Assembly (NCBI GenBank): GCA_012960845.1
Contig: DUAN01000036.1
Coordinates: 1-43,625 of the forward strand
Direction: 5' to 3'
From: Planctomycetota bacterium
Lineage (GTDB): Bacteria > Planctomycetota > UBA8108 > UBA1146
DNA: 43,625 nt
Every line of letters begins with the position of its first letter. Within the stretch, counting starts at the first letter, position 1. The position numbers were made by a program, and so were the translations under genes. The notes beneath the pieces were generated by a model. The model was not told the origin of the DNA. It made no database searches and saw only the letters and a program-made list of their open reading frames with translations. Positions 34,908 to 43,625 of this stretch are shown in pieces.

Positions 34908-35404
34908 CAACTTGCCTCTTCCTTGGCTCCTTCAGGAGCGTCTTCGGTGTCATTCTTTCCACTCGAGCTTCGGCCACCATCCACCGAGGTGGACAGTTCC
35001 AGCTCTCCGCGCTTCAGCGCCTGGGCGAGAGTCGCAATCTCCACTCCCAGCACCAGTAGATACAGGACCGTGGTCGCCAGCAGCGCTCGTGGGCTCCAGA
35101 GACTTCCGGAACCGTTCACACTCTCGGTGATCGCATGGGCCAGGCCCATGCTCGCAAAGAGCACAAACGCTCTTTGCACCACACCCTTCAACATCTCGCC
35201 AGCCATCTTGTGCGACTCGCAGGTGAGCGTCTTTTTCAAACTGCGAAATCCAAGGACTCCCAGTCCGACCGCCCAGAAGCAACTCCAACTGAGACAAATC
35301 AGCGCACCGTCGCCCCACTCTTCACTCACGAAACTCGCGGCGACTCCGCTGGCCACCAGTACGATCCCGGCACTTCTCGCCAGAAAGACCTGGAAGAGGC
35401 TCAT
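34907..35404 (-). CDS. Small membrane protein in the ATP synthase operon (AtpI-like position)
   Basis: A 165-residue protein with four predicted membrane helices (for example GIVLVASGVAASFV, LICLSWSCFWAVGLGVLGF, ALLATTVLYLLVLGVEIATL) and a charged Ser/Glu-rich tail. I do not recognise it by sequence. Its layout and its place between the AtpZ-like gene and atpB match subunit I (AtpI), which helps c-ring assembly or Mg2+ handling in other bacteria. Both ends overlap neighbours (ATGA upstream, TGATG downstream), so it is fully part of the operon. Confidence 0.7.
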   Translation of the reverse strand: MSLFQVFLARSAGIVLVASGVAASFVSEEWGDGALICLSWSCFWAVGLGVLGFRSLKKTLTCESHKMAGEMLKGVVQRAFVLFASMGLAHAITESVNGSGSLWSPRALLATTVLYLLVLGVEIATLAQALKRGELELSTSVDGGRSSSGKNDTEDAPEGAKEEAS

Positions 35405-35706
35405 TCCCTCTCCTCTGCCGATGAAGATCGAGCCTCGTCTTCACTACCGGGGGACTCTTCATCCTCCCGAACAGTTCGCGGCCCCTGACCTTCTTGCAAC
35501 AAGATCTTTACCATGGCAACCAGTCCCAGTCCGATTCCAGCAAGGATTCCGAACGGAGCGATGTCGAACTTGTCGTCCAACCAATTCCCCCCGAAAGCGA
35601 GGGCGATGAAGGTCAAGACAACCTGGAAACCCAGTGTCGACAGGCGCACCATCGCCGCCGCTTTCGCTGGATCTCCTTCAGGTTTGGAACTCGAGGAATG
35701 ACTCAT
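35401..35706 (-). CDS. atpZ: AtpZ/AtpI-family protein
   Basis: A 101-residue, two-helix protein with the AtpZ pattern: LGFQVVLTFIALAFGGNWLDDKF, then PFGILAGIGLGLVAMVKILL. AtpZ and AtpI sit at the head of many F-ATPase operons and are linked with c-ring assembly and cation uptake. The N- and C-termini are polar and acidic. AGGAG is eight bases before the ATG; the stop shares ATGA with the next gene. It is the first gene of the operon. Confidence 0.85.
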   Translation of the reverse strand: MSHSSSSKPEGDPAKAAAMVRLSTLGFQVVLTFIALAFGGNWLDDKFDIAPFGILAGIGLGLVAMVKILLQEGQGPRTVREDEESPGSEDEARSSSAEERE

Positions 35707-35776
35707 GCTCGACGCTCCTGATCGGCCTCTGGAAGATGATCAGGAATCCTGTTCATCGACCTCGCAGCAAGGAGGG

Positions 35777-35805
35777 AAGGTAGCAACGGCTCAGAAAGAG
35801 GTCAA
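35777..35805 (-). promoter_or_regulatory. Candidate promoter of the ATP synthase operon
   Basis: On the minus strand TTGACC and TACCTT are separated by exactly 17 bases, 71 bases before the atpZ ATG. The -35 box matches the housekeeping consensus at five of six positions, the -10 box only at three. The interval back to the TPR gene stop (35879) shows only weak hairpins, so readthrough is possible. Confidence 0.4.
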
Positions 35806-35878
35806 GGAAATCGAGCAATCTCAAAACGACTGAATTCGTACTCCTGTGCCGTCTGAGAGGCGGTTCCTGTCTGACCGA

Positions 35879-38716
35879 TCAGTCTTCCGATTCCAGTGCA
35901 TCCCGGACCTGCTGAGCTCTGACCGATGCCGGGACGAGACGCAGGGCACGGATGGAGAACTTGAGTGCCTTCTCCTTCTCATCCAACTTCCACAACACCC
36001 AGCAATAATCGGGATAGATCTCCTTCAACGCCGGAGTCTCGGCGGCGAGTCTCAGCTCCAGTTCTCTCCGCGCCTTCCCCCACGCCTCGATTTGAATGAA
36101 AGCCCTGGCCAGTAATTCATGACCGTCATCTGCGTAAGGAGAGATGAAGGGCAGATCCCACGCAGCATCGACCACACCTGGCCAGTCTTCCTTCTGTGCC
36201 AATCTCTGTGCCAGTGCCAGTCGCGAAGGGGCATCGTCTCTATTGTTGGCTACCTGTGCTCGCAGCGAGTCGATCGACTCCTCGGTCAATCCGAGATCAT
36301 CCTGAATCGTCGCCAGTTCAATCCATGGGCTACGACCTCCCACCGGTGATCGAGTGGACTTCGGAGCTTTTATTGTTGCCGCAGCGTAGAGCTCCAGCGC
36401 TTCCTGACTATCACCACGCTTTCGCAATTGCTGCGCCAGTAGTATCTGACATCGATAGGTCCAGATCGATTCCCCCGCGATCGCCTTTCGCAGTGATTCG
36501 ATCGCACTATCCACCTTGCCTTCGCTCAGTTGCATCCAGCCCTGAACTGCGGCGAGATCTGCATTGTCTTCAGCGACCTTGCTGGCCCTTCCCATCGACA
36601 ACTCCGCATCGGCCTTGCGCCCCGATCCGAGATACGCCGCCGCTAACCAGGCCCATGCCGAAGCATCGTCAGGAGAATTTTCGGCACGTTCCTTCAGGTG
36701 GTCGACATGCCGTTGCTGGAAACTCGGGCCCACTCCATTGGCGAGGATCCACGCACCCACCCACGCCTTCATCTGAGCATCGAACTGCTCGGTCGATTGG
36801 CCGAGTACTCGACGAATCACTTCAGAAGTCGTATCCCCACGGGAATAGGCCTCCAGCATCTTGCGGATCGCACCGAGGCCGTGTGATTCTCCGATCATCT
36901 CGCAGATCAGGCCACTCTGGACGTATCCGACCATGATCTCATTTCGCCATCGTGGGCTCATGAAAGCCCCCTGGAGATCGTCGATTCCTCGCAGTGTTCC
37001 ACCATGGAACTCAGAAGCGATCAACAGGGGCTCATGACGTTTCCAGCGCGGCTGGGTACGCCCCTCCTCGTAGACAGACAATCCCTCGCCAAACCATCTC
37101 GGAATCCGATGCTTCGCTTTTTGCAAGGTCGCCACGTGGGCAAATTCATGCACTGCAACCGCGCCCCAGTTTCCCGGAATCGCATTCGGAGTGGTCAGAG
37201 TAACGAGCCGACCAAAGCAAACTCCACTGGCTGCAAGACCTGGCAACCCGATCGATCTCGCAGAGAAATAGGAGTGTTCCGAGAAATCCTCCACGGTCAG
37301 AGGCCTGGCGATGGCTGTTTCGTAATCACGATCCAACATCGCTCGAGTTTTCAGAAGCAACGGAAGGATGTAAGGCATCAACCATGGCTCTTCATCACTG
37401 CGCATCCGGATGACCAGTCCGTCTTCTTCCGTGGTGGTGAACTTCTCATCGATATGAGACATCAAGGTTCGAGTATTTTTGACCCACACATTGTACTTAT
37501 CTAGCAGCCACGCCTCTTCGAGAGCGACTCGCCCCTCACTCTCGAGGCCGCTCCGCAGAGCATTGATGGAAAAGATCGCATACGCCCTGGGCAATCCCGG
37601 ATCCAGATCCATCGCCTTCTGGGCGTGTTCAGAGGATTCCCTGTAGAAGAATCGATCGACCAGCCGCTCCGCCAGCGCGACATGGAACACTGCAGGTGCT
37701 GGGTGTGCCTGCTCGACACTGGTTTGCAGTTGCTCGAACTCATCGAGCCGCGCGGTGGCCCACAGTACTGCAGCGAGCAGCCCCTGCGCTTCCTGGTGCG
37801 TGGGGTCGATTTCCAGCACCGCTCTGTACAGTTGTTCCGCCTCTTCCCAGCGCTCCGAGCCAAAGGCCAGGTCTCCCTCGAGGATCAACATCGCCGGGTA
37901 TTCCGTGGAAACGGCCTTGGCCCTGGCGATCAAGTCATGGACCTCCTTGCCCCGTTCTCCCGGAAAGCGATAGTCCGACCAGGTCGAGCGAGCCAATCCG
38001 ATCAAGGATTCGACGTGTCGTGGATTGGTGGATAGTGCATCACGGTAATGGCTTCTGGAGTCGGGGTAGTTGTACTTACTGTTGAGAGCGCGGCCGCTGG
38101 CGGCATGGGCCGCTACCGAGTTCTTGTCGATGAATAATGCACTGTCATACATCACCTCGTAGGCATCTCGGAAACGATTGAGACCTTCACAAGTTTTCCC
38201 GAACCATACGAACTGCTCGGGACTCAATTGTTGTGCTTCTTCCCTCGACATCTTCTTGTAAAGGTCGAGCACCTCTCGAAGTTTCTTCTCTCCTTCAGTT
38301 CGTTTTCCTTGTTTGATCTTCAACAATCCGAGTCTGCTGCCGGCTTCGATGTGCTTTGATTCCGCAGCTAACGCCTTGAGTAAGTAAGCAACGGCAACTC
38401 CATCTCTTCCTCGATCTATCTCCAGCCCGGCAGCGGCCACCAGAAGATCGGGAGTTCCTCCAGCGAACAACGGATGAGAGGTCAAGGATTTCAACGCTTG
38501 CTCTGAGCGACCTGTTTCCCGGAAGAGACGCGCCTCGAGTAACGGAAAGATACCTGGCTCTTCCTCGACCCAATCGCCCGCTTCCTGGTATTGGCCCGTC
38601 TCGATCAGATGAAGGAGTTCCGCTCGCTCATCGAGATCGAAACTGAACAGTTGCACGGTGGCCAGCAGCAGGATCGCCGCTGAACAGATCAAGGAACGGG
38701 CAAATGGATAATTCAT
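35879..38716 (-). CDS. Exported TPR protein with a gluzincin-type metallopeptidase domain
   Basis: A 945-residue protein with a signal peptide ([20 protein letters not shown]). TPR-like helix pairs fill about residues 30-430 ([20 protein letters not shown] is a clear unit) and again 630 to the end ([13 protein letters not shown]). Between them, near residue 520, is a zinc peptidase core, [32 protein letters not shown]: HExxH with a downstream Glu in the WFGEG motif, as in the MA-like/DUF1570 gluzincins of planctomycetes. Substrate unknown. ATG 38716 is chosen for the signal peptide; AGGAG is 11 bases upstream. The gene is divergent from clpC and upstream of the ATP synthase operon, with no clear link to either. 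Confidence 0.83.
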   Translation of the reverse strand: MNYPFARSLICSAAILLLATVQLFSFDLDERAELLHLIETGQYQEAGDWVEEEPGIFPLLEARLFRETGRSEQALKSLTSHPLFAGGTPDLLVAAAGLEIDRGRDGVAVAYLLKALAAESKHIEAGSRLGLLKIKQGKRTEGEKKLREVLDLYKKMSREEAQQLSPEQFVWFGKTCEGLNRFRDAYEVMYDSALFIDKNSVAAHAASGRALNSKYNYPDSRSHYRDALSTNPRHVESLIGLARSTWSDYRFPGERGKEVHDLIARAKAVSTEYPAMLILEGDLAFGSERWEEAEQLYRAVLEIDPTHQEAQGLLAAVLWATARLDEFEQLQTSVEQAHPAPAVFHVALAERLVDRFFYRESSEHAQKAMDLDPGLPRAYAIFSINALRSGLESEGRVALEEAWLLDKYNVWVKNTRTLMSHIDEKFTTTEEDGLVIRMRSDEEPWLMPYILPLLLKTRAMLDRDYETAIARPLTVEDFSEHSYFSARSIGLPGLAASGVCFGRLVTLTTPNAIPGNWGAVAVHEFAHVATLQKAKHRIPRWFGEGLSVYEEGRTQPRWKRHEPLLIASEFHGGTLRGIDDLQGAFMSPRWRNEIMVGYVQSGLICEMIGESHGLGAIRKMLEAYSRGDTTSEVIRRVLGQSTEQFDAQMKAWVGAWILANGVGPSFQQRHVDHLKERAENSPDDASAWAWLAAAYLGSGRKADAELSMGRASKVAEDNADLAAVQGWMQLSEGKVDSAIESLRKAIAGESIWTYRCQILLAQQLRKRGDSQEALELYAAATIKAPKSTRSPVGGRSPWIELATIQDDLGLTEESIDSLRAQVANNRDDAPSRLALAQRLAQKEDWPGVVDAAWDLPFISPYADDGHELLARAFIQIEAWGKARRELELRLAAETPALKEIYPDYCWVLWKLDEKEKALKFSIRALRLVPASVRAQQVRDALESED

Positions 38717-38758
38717 CGGTGATCCAACTCCTGCGCTATGGGAATCCGTCGGTCCAAT

Positions 38759-38787
38759 TTGCGATATCTTACACCAGGTACTATCCA
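38759..38787 (+). promoter_or_regulatory. Candidate promoter of clpC
   Basis: TTGCGA and TATCCA are 17 bases apart, 135 bases before the clpC GTG, leaving a long untranslated leader. No CIRCE or CtsR-type inverted repeat was seen around it, so heat-shock control by those regulators is not supported. Confidence 0.35.
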
Positions 38788-38922
38788 AGGGGTGTATTCG
38801 GCCCATATCCCCACTTCCTAAATCACGCCGTGGGCCTGATTTGTCGTCATCGACCTCAGCATCCTAGACTCCTTAGTCGGCGAATGCCGCACCTGGGAGT
38901 GTCTTGCAGGAGGGAGCCCATC

Positions 38923-41370
38923 GTGGCCGTGAAGTTCACTGAAAAAGCCGAGAAGGTCTTGCAGATCGCCAAGAGTGAGGCCAAGCGGCTCGGTCATGGG
39001 TATGTCGGAACAGAGCACATTCTATGGGCTCTCCTGCATCAACCGGACTCCGTTGCAGTACAGGCGATCTTGCGCTGCGACCAGACTGTCAATGACTTGC
39101 TATCCGCACTTCAAGACAGTTTGGGCCGAATCCCTGGAAACACAGCAACTACCCCTCTGGAAACTACTTACACACCACATGCAAAACGCTGCCTTGAACT
39201 GGCGCGCGAACAAGCCGTGATTCTTGACCAGTACTACATCGGCACCGAACACCTGCTGATCGGCCTGGGAAAAGAAGAAGAAGGAGAAGCCTCCCGAATA
39301 CTGTCGGAGAGGGATCTAGGAAAAGACCGACTTCAAAATGTCATACAGAGGATGCTGGGAGGCGAAGTGGACCAAGCACCAGGAAGCACCGTCAAGAGAA
39401 GCGGAGTGGCAACACCGACCCTGGATTCCAACGGTGTGGACCTGACTGCCGTTGCAGCTCAGAACCGCCTGGATCCGGTGATCGGACGTCACAAAGAGAT
39501 CGAGAGAATCATCCAGATTCTCTCCCGTAAGACCAAGAACAACCCGGTGGTATTGGGTGAACCCGGTGTCGGAAAAACCGCCATCGTGGAAGGACTCGCC
39601 CAGCGCATCGCAGACAACGCCGTTCCCGATGTACTCGCGAGGAAAAGGGTTGTCTCTCTCGATCTTGCCTCGCTACTTGCGGGAACCAAGTACCGTGGAG
39701 AATTCGAGAAGCGCATCAAGGCGATCATCAAAGAGATTGCCGAGTCTGGAAATGTGATTCTGTTCGTCGATGAACTGCACACCATCATGGGTGCTGGAGC
39801 ATCCGAGTCGAGTCTCGATGCTTCCAACATTCTGAAGCCCGCCCTCTCCAGGGGCGAGATCCAGTGCATCGGTGCCACTACCCTCGATGAATACCGCAAG
39901 CACATCGAAAAGGACGGCGCCATGGAGCGTCGCTTCCAACCGATCATCGTCGACCCGCCCAACCGGGACGATGCTCTGGAGATCTTGACCGGACTGCGGG
40001 ACACTTTCGAGGCGCATCACCGCGTTCAAATCACTGACTGTGCCCTCGCATCATCCGTTGATCTGTCGATCCGCTACATCTCAAACAGGTTCCTTCCCGA
40101 CAAGGCGATCGATGTTCTGGATGAAGCCTGTTCCCGCGAGCGATTGCAGCGGACCACCCGTCCACCCGACCTGACAGAGGTCGAGGCTCAGATCGAGCAG
40201 TTGCAACGCGAGAAGAACGAGGCCGTGTTCTCACAGGATTTCGAGTTGGCTGCAGAGATTCGCGATCAACTTGAGAACCGCAAGAACTACAAGACTCAGG
40301 TGATTCAGGACTGGAAAGACAGCGCCAAGGAAGTCGACGGCAAGGTGGATAGCTCGAGCATCTCCTACACTGTCGCCGAGATGACTGGTGTGCCGATCCA
40401 GAATCTCCAGGAGGAGGAAGCGACCCGCCTGAAGAAGATGGAAGAAACCATCCACCTCGATGTCGTGAGCCAAGATCATGCGATCAGTTCGATCAGCCGT
40501 GCCACACGTCGTGCCAGAGCAGGTCTCAGAGATCCCCAGCGCCCGATGGGTTCCTTCGTATTCGTCGGCCCCACAGGTGTTGGAAAAACTCTCGTCGCCA
40601 AATCCCTGGCCAAGTTCTTGTTCGGGACTGAAGACGCGTTGCTTTCGATCGACATGTCGGAATACGCAGAGAAACACTCCATCTCGCGCCTGATCGGATC
40701 CCCTCCTGGATACGTCGGATACGACGAGGGAGGTCTGTTGACCGAGAAGGTCAGGAGAAAGCCGTACATGGTGGTGCTCTTCGACGAGATCGAAAAGGCA
40801 CACACCGACATCTCCAATACTCTTCTTCAAGTGCTAGAAGAAGGTCGTCTGACCGACGCCTTTGGTCGCAAGGTCGATTTCCGCAACACCATCGTGGTGT
40901 TCACTTCGAACCTCGGAGTGAGAGAAGCTGAAAACCGCGCTTCCCTCGGATTCGGTGAATCTCAAGAGGACCAGAGTGCTTCGAAAACTGCCGTGCTTGA
41001 AGCGGTGACTTCCTTCTTCCGCCCAGAGTTCCTCAACCGTGTGGATGAAGTGGTGGTCTTTAACGAGTTTTCAGAGGAGGAACTGGTACAGATCCTCGAT
41101 CTTGAGGTCTCCAAGCTGGAAGCCCGGATCGCAGGATTGGATCTGAAGATTCACATCGAGGAAGCGGCAAAGTTGCATCTGGTACGCGAAGGCTCTGGCC
41201 CGGGAACCGGTGCACGAGGCCTACGCAGAGTACTGGAAGATCATCTTCAGGATAAAATCGCTGACCTGATCCTCGATGGAAAGCTCAACAACGGAGGACT
41301 GGTCAAGGTCACCCTCAAGCCAGACCAACAGTTGTCTGTCGATATCGAGGAGCAAGACAAGGTCAACTGA
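38923..41370 (+). CDS. clpC: ClpC, AAA+ unfoldase of the Clp protease
   Basis: ClpC unfolds proteins and feeds them to ClpP. From GTG 38923 the product is 815 residues: an N-domain with two repeats ([22 protein letters not shown]), AAA1 with [14 protein letters not shown] and [15 protein letters not shown], a UVR motif ([24 protein letters not shown]), AAA2 with [14 protein letters not shown], and the C-terminal D2-small domain. The middle M-domain carrying the UVR motif identifies ClpC rather than ClpA or ClpB. The start has GGAGGGAG six bases upstream; the ORF track's start 73 codons earlier overlaps the divergent gene and is rejected. No clpP is nearby. Confidence 0.95.
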   Translation: MAVKFTEKAEKVLQIAKSEAKRLGHGYVGTEHILWALLHQPDSVAVQAILRCDQTVNDLLSALQDSLGRIPGNTATTPLETTYTPHAKRCLELAREQAVILDQYYIGTEHLLIGLGKEEEGEASRILSERDLGKDRLQNVIQRMLGGEVDQAPGSTVKRSGVATPTLDSNGVDLTAVAAQNRLDPVIGRHKEIERIIQILSRKTKNNPVVLGEPGVGKTAIVEGLAQRIADNAVPDVLARKRVVSLDLASLLAGTKYRGEFEKRIKAIIKEIAESGNVILFVDELHTIMGAGASESSLDASNILKPALSRGEIQCIGATTLDEYRKHIEKDGAMERRFQPIIVDPPNRDDALEILTGLRDTFEAHHRVQITDCALASSVDLSIRYISNRFLPDKAIDVLDEACSRERLQRTTRPPDLTEVEAQIEQLQREKNEAVFSQDFELAAEIRDQLENRKNYKTQVIQDWKDSAKEVDGKVDSSSISYTVAEMTGVPIQNLQEEEATRLKKMEETIHLDVVSQDHAISSISRATRRARAGLRDPQRPMGSFVFVGPTGVGKTLVAKSLAKFLFGTEDALLSIDMSEYAEKHSISRLIGSPPGYVGYDEGGLLTEKVRRKPYMVVLFDEIEKAHTDISNTLLQVLEEGRLTDAFGRKVDFRNTIVVFTSNLGVREAENRASLGFGESQEDQSASKTAVLEAVTSFFRPEFLNRVDEVVVFNEFSEEELVQILDLEVSKLEARIAGLDLKIHIEEAAKLHLVREGSGPGTGARGLRRVLEDHLQDKIADLILDGKLNNGGLVKVTLKPDQQLSVDIEEQDKVN

Positions 41371-41403
41371 AGCGAACCACAGGAATCCGAGACAGAGCCC
41401 GCC

Positions 41404-41445
41404 AGGCCCGAGGGTCCTCTTCCATGGGGATCCCGGGCCTTTCTC
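41404..41445 (+). terminator. Intrinsic terminator after clpC
   Basis: Arms AGGCCCGAGGGTCC and GGATCCCGGGCCT pair with one bulge around a short loop, then TTTCTC follows. It lies about 35 bases after the clpC stop. Confidence 0.75.
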
Positions 41446-41492
41446 ATGCTACGCTGAATCAGCTGTTGTCAGTCGAGTAGAAAGTTGCGGTG

Positions 41493-41813
41493 ATGGAACT
41501 TGAGGATTGCCCCCACTGCGGATCGCCGGTGTTGCCTCGGAGCATCTGCTGCAAGTCTTGCGGCAGCGATTTCGAGACGGGGTGGCAGGACCCCGCCGAG
41601 ATCGAGTACTCATCGATCGAGTTGCCCGAATCATCCTCGATGCCTGATTCCGCTCAAGCCAACAGGAGTGAACACCTCAAAAGAATCGGCTTGCTGACCA
41701 TCGGCTTGATGGTTTTTGGAATTGTTTTCACGTTATTTTTCCCCACAAAGGAAGCGATCCTGGTCTGGCTGGCGCTGGGCCTGTTGCTGCGATTGATTCA
41801 GAAACCAGACTGA
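41493..41813 (+). CDS. Small zinc-ribbon membrane protein, unknown function
   Basis: A 106-residue protein with an N-terminal zinc ribbon (CPHCGSPVLPRSICCKSCG, two CxxC knuckles), a Ser/Glu-rich linker and two adjoining hydrophobic helices near the C-terminus (IGLLTIGLMVFGIVFTLFF and EAILVWLALGLLLRLI). Such proteins are common but unassigned; the ribbon probably faces the cytoplasm. ATG 41493 or the adjacent GTG 41490 could start it; the ribosome site is weak. It follows the clpC terminator and converges with the transporter gene, 28 bases apart. Confidence 0.65.
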   Translation: MELEDCPHCGSPVLPRSICCKSCGSDFETGWQDPAEIEYSSIELPESSSMPDSAQANRSEHLKRIGLLTIGLMVFGIVFTLFFPTKEAILVWLALGLLLRLIQKPD

Positions 41814-41841
41814 ATCCACTCCTCAGCAATTTTCGCTCTGG

Positions 41842-42801
41842 TCACTTCAATCCCGTCGATGGGACCCGACTTCCCCGCCACACCACCGTCAGGATTCCCA
41901 GCACCACCAGTGGTCCGCCGGACCAGAACGCCTCCGGGGGAGTTTCCCTCAATCCCGGATAGATCCACACGATCATCGGAGCCACCGCCACCTCACCGAG
42001 AAATGCCGTCGAGACCACCGATGGCGGTAAGTGGCGAAGCGCAGCATTGAGCGGAGTATGCCCCAACAGGGTTGGAAACAGCGCCAGCATCGCCGCCAGC
42101 AGCCATTCATCACCATTTTCCGGGAGCAGCAATCCTCCAGATGCTCCGCAGATACCGGAGATGATCAGGTAGCCCGCCAGCACCAGCGCCGCCACCGAAT
42201 AGGCTCGACTGGTATAGACTGCGGTGGATAGTTTCAGAGTGGCGGCCCGTCCGGCAAAGATGTAGCCGACGAAGGCCACCGATCCGATCAGCGCCAGCGC
42301 AATCCCCAGCAACGACTGATCACCGTACCCAGGATCTCTCGCAGCCTCGGTCAGGACCCAGGTTCCGTACAGCGTCACGACCACTCCTACCAGCCGTAGT
42401 CCATCGGCTCGCGCCTGCCTCCTCATCACCTCGATGGAGTAGACGATCACCGGATGCACATACACCAGCACCACCGATGTCGCCACCGAGAGAAACTTCA
42501 GGGAGGCCATCCATGCGCCAAAGTGAATCGCCAGACAAACTCCGGCGATGGAAACCGATCGACTCGCGGTCCACAGCGACGGCTGATTGCCACTCTTCCA
42601 TGCGAACCACCACAACACCGGAGCCGCCAGCAGCAGCCGGCGGAATGCCAGATTGACCTCATCACTATCGGAAAGACGGATCCACAATGTCGATGTGGAG
42701 ACACCGAAGATACCGAGAGCCAGCAGCCACCAGACTGTTACTCCCCGAGGTTTCGAAGAGTTCGGCGGTGGATTCGATGGCGAATTCGATGACTGGCTCA
42801 A
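41842..42801 (-). CDS. EamA/DMT-family transporter
   Basis: A 319-residue protein with about ten hydrophobic helices in two EamA halves; the first holds FRRLLLAAPVLWWFAW and LKFLSVATSVVLVYVHPVIV, the second ALRHLPPSVVSTAFLGEVAVAPMIVW. These are drug/metabolite-type exporters of amino acids, nucleosides or other small molecules; the substrate is not predictable. The N-terminus is Ser/Pro/Asn rich. The TTG at 42801 shares TTGA with the upstream dehydrogenase stop, and no better start precedes the first helix, so coupling with that gene is likely. Confidence 0.85.
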   Translation of the reverse strand: MSQSSNSPSNPPPNSSKPRGVTVWWLLALGIFGVSTSTLWIRLSDSDEVNLAFRRLLLAAPVLWWFAWKSGNQPSLWTASRSVSIAGVCLAIHFGAWMASLKFLSVATSVVLVYVHPVIVYSIEVMRRQARADGLRLVGVVVTLYGTWVLTEAARDPGYGDQSLLGIALALIGSVAFVGYIFAGRAATLKLSTAVYTSRAYSVAALVLAGYLIISGICGASGGLLLPENGDEWLLAAMLALFPTLLGHTPLNAALRHLPPSVVSTAFLGEVAVAPMIVWIYPGLRETPPEAFWSGGPLVVLGILTVVWRGSRVPSTGLK

Positions 42802-43625
42802 CGGTTACCAGGATCGTGCCAGACTCCATCGACCCTGCGTCTACCCTGGACCGTCGACCGTAGATCGGCAGGAAGTAATGAATCTGGAAAACCTTGCCAA
42901 CAAACCGGTCGAACAAATCGCTGTATCGATGCCGCACCAACAGATGTCCAGCGCGAGTCGGTGGTGGCTGGCCATGGACCTCCGTGGTGCATCGCCTCCC
43001 CCACCTCGACTCCGGTCGGCATCCCGTTGAACAGGATCCGTCCCACTCGATCCTCCAGTAGGTCGAGCAATGATGTGCACTGCTGCAACTCTTCGGTTGT
43101 GCCTTGCACGGTGGCGGTCAACTGCCCCTCGAGAGAGCGAGCCACCTGGAACATCTGTTCCATACTGGAACACTCCACCAGCATCGTACTGGGGCCAAAC
43201 ACCTCTCCCTGTAGACTCTTGTCCCCGATGAAACTGCTGGCATCGGTCTGTAACAGCGCCGCCTCGGCGTCGCAGGGCCCAGTTCCCGCAGGACCTCGGG
43301 TCACCAGCTCAACACCATGGCTGGCTGCCAATTGCTCCAGCGCCCCCTGGTATCCCTTGCGGATTCCCGGATGAAGCATCGTTCCCGGTGGCTCATCGCA
43401 AAGCGCTGCGGAGAGCGCATCCTTGAATGAGGCGCCATGATCTCCAGCGACGGTGACGACGATCCCCGGAGAGGTACAGAACTGACCGACTCCCAACCGG
43501 ACACTGGCTGCGATCGAGGTCGCGATCTCCTCGCCGCGACTGGCGAGAGCCTCCGGCAGGATGAAGACCGGGTTCGCACTTCCCATCTCTGCGAAGACCG
43601 GTACCGGAACTTCGCGGGCAGCTGC
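42798..43625 (-). CDS. Aldehyde dehydrogenase, probably 2,5-dioxovalerate (ketoglutaric semialdehyde) type, C-terminal part
   Basis: The last 275 residues of an aldehyde dehydrogenase whose start lies beyond the window; the frame stays open to 43625. The visible part begins REVPVPVFAEMGSANPVFILPEAL, with the general-base Glu in FAEMGS, and has the nucleophile Cys in GVGQFCTSPGIVV. The GQFCT context and SANPVF point to the alpha-ketoglutaric semialdehyde branch rather than betaine or succinate semialdehyde enzymes. It ends ...HDPGNR, overlapping the transporter start. Such enzymes act in sugar-acid or hydroxyproline catabolism, so the downstream transporter may handle a related metabolite; that link is inference. 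Confidence 0.85.
   Translation of the reverse strand, partial: AAAREVPVPVFAEMGSANPVFILPEALASRGEEIATSIAASVRLGVGQFCTSPGIVVTVAGDHGASFKDALSAALCDEPPGTMLHPGIRKGYQGALEQLAASHGVELVTRGPAGTGPCDAEAALLQTDASSFIGDKSLQGEVFGPSTMLVECSSMEQMFQVARSLEGQLTATVQGTTEELQQCTSLLDLLEDRVGRILFNGMPTGVEVGEAMHHGGPWPATTDSRWTSVGAASIQRFVRPVCWQGFPDSLLPADLRSTVQGRRRVDGVWHDPGNR

Overview
The window looks like chromosomal DNA of a flagellated, GC-rich Gram-negative bacterium, most likely a member of the Planctomycetota. This is inferred from gene content: a secreted protein ending in paired dockerin-like GDVNxDG / LGFLFSGG repeats, a Ser/Thr kinase with an N-terminal extension and one membrane helix, a huge exported M1-M28-PDZ peptidase and a TPR-gluzincin protein. 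Gene name alone cannot prove the phylum. No IS element, integrase, phage gene or CRISPR array was seen.

Region 1 (1-8665, minus strand) is a tightly packed flagellar-type export operon in the order fliF-fliH-fliI-fliJ-fliO-fliP-fliQ-fliR-flhB-flhA. Most junctions overlap by 1 or 4 bases. Three things are odd. fliG, fliK, fliL, fliM and fliN are missing from their usual places. FlhB stops before the NPTH autocleavage domain, with flhA starting inside its stop codon. FliF carries a long C-terminal tail resembling the N/middle part of FliG. Together these suggest a remodelled or reduced export apparatus, which is the best candidate here for something undescribed.

Region 2 (8666-14829, mostly plus) holds a 655-base gene-poor leader with hairpins, a CNNM/CorC-type membrane protein, tRNA-Ser(TGA), a membrane-anchored coiled-coil protein built on 33-base hendecad repeats, and cobalamin-dependent methionine synthase MetH. 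Region 3 (14871-17105, minus) is a lipid-headgroup module: a YnbA-like CDP-alcohol phosphatidyltransferase, a YnbB-like CdsA paralogue and a PlsC-like acyltransferase. Upstream of it lies the M1-M28-PDZ peptidase (17182-20574), divergent from the Ser/Thr kinase (20710-23121).

Region 4 (23122-28197, minus) contains a MobA-like nucleotidyltransferase coupled to a JAMM-DinG helicase fusion, then a strong hairpin terminator and the secreted duplicated dockerin-like protein. Region 5 (28316-35805, minus) is a complete F-type ATP synthase operon (atpZ, AtpI-like, atpB-E-F-H-A-G-D-C) with a plausible promoter and a clear intrinsic terminator; its epsilon subunit has only the N-terminal domain. Region 6 (35879-43625) has the TPR-gluzincin protein divergent from clpC, a small zinc-ribbon membrane protein, an EamA-type transporter and the C-terminal part of an aldehyde dehydrogenase running off the window.
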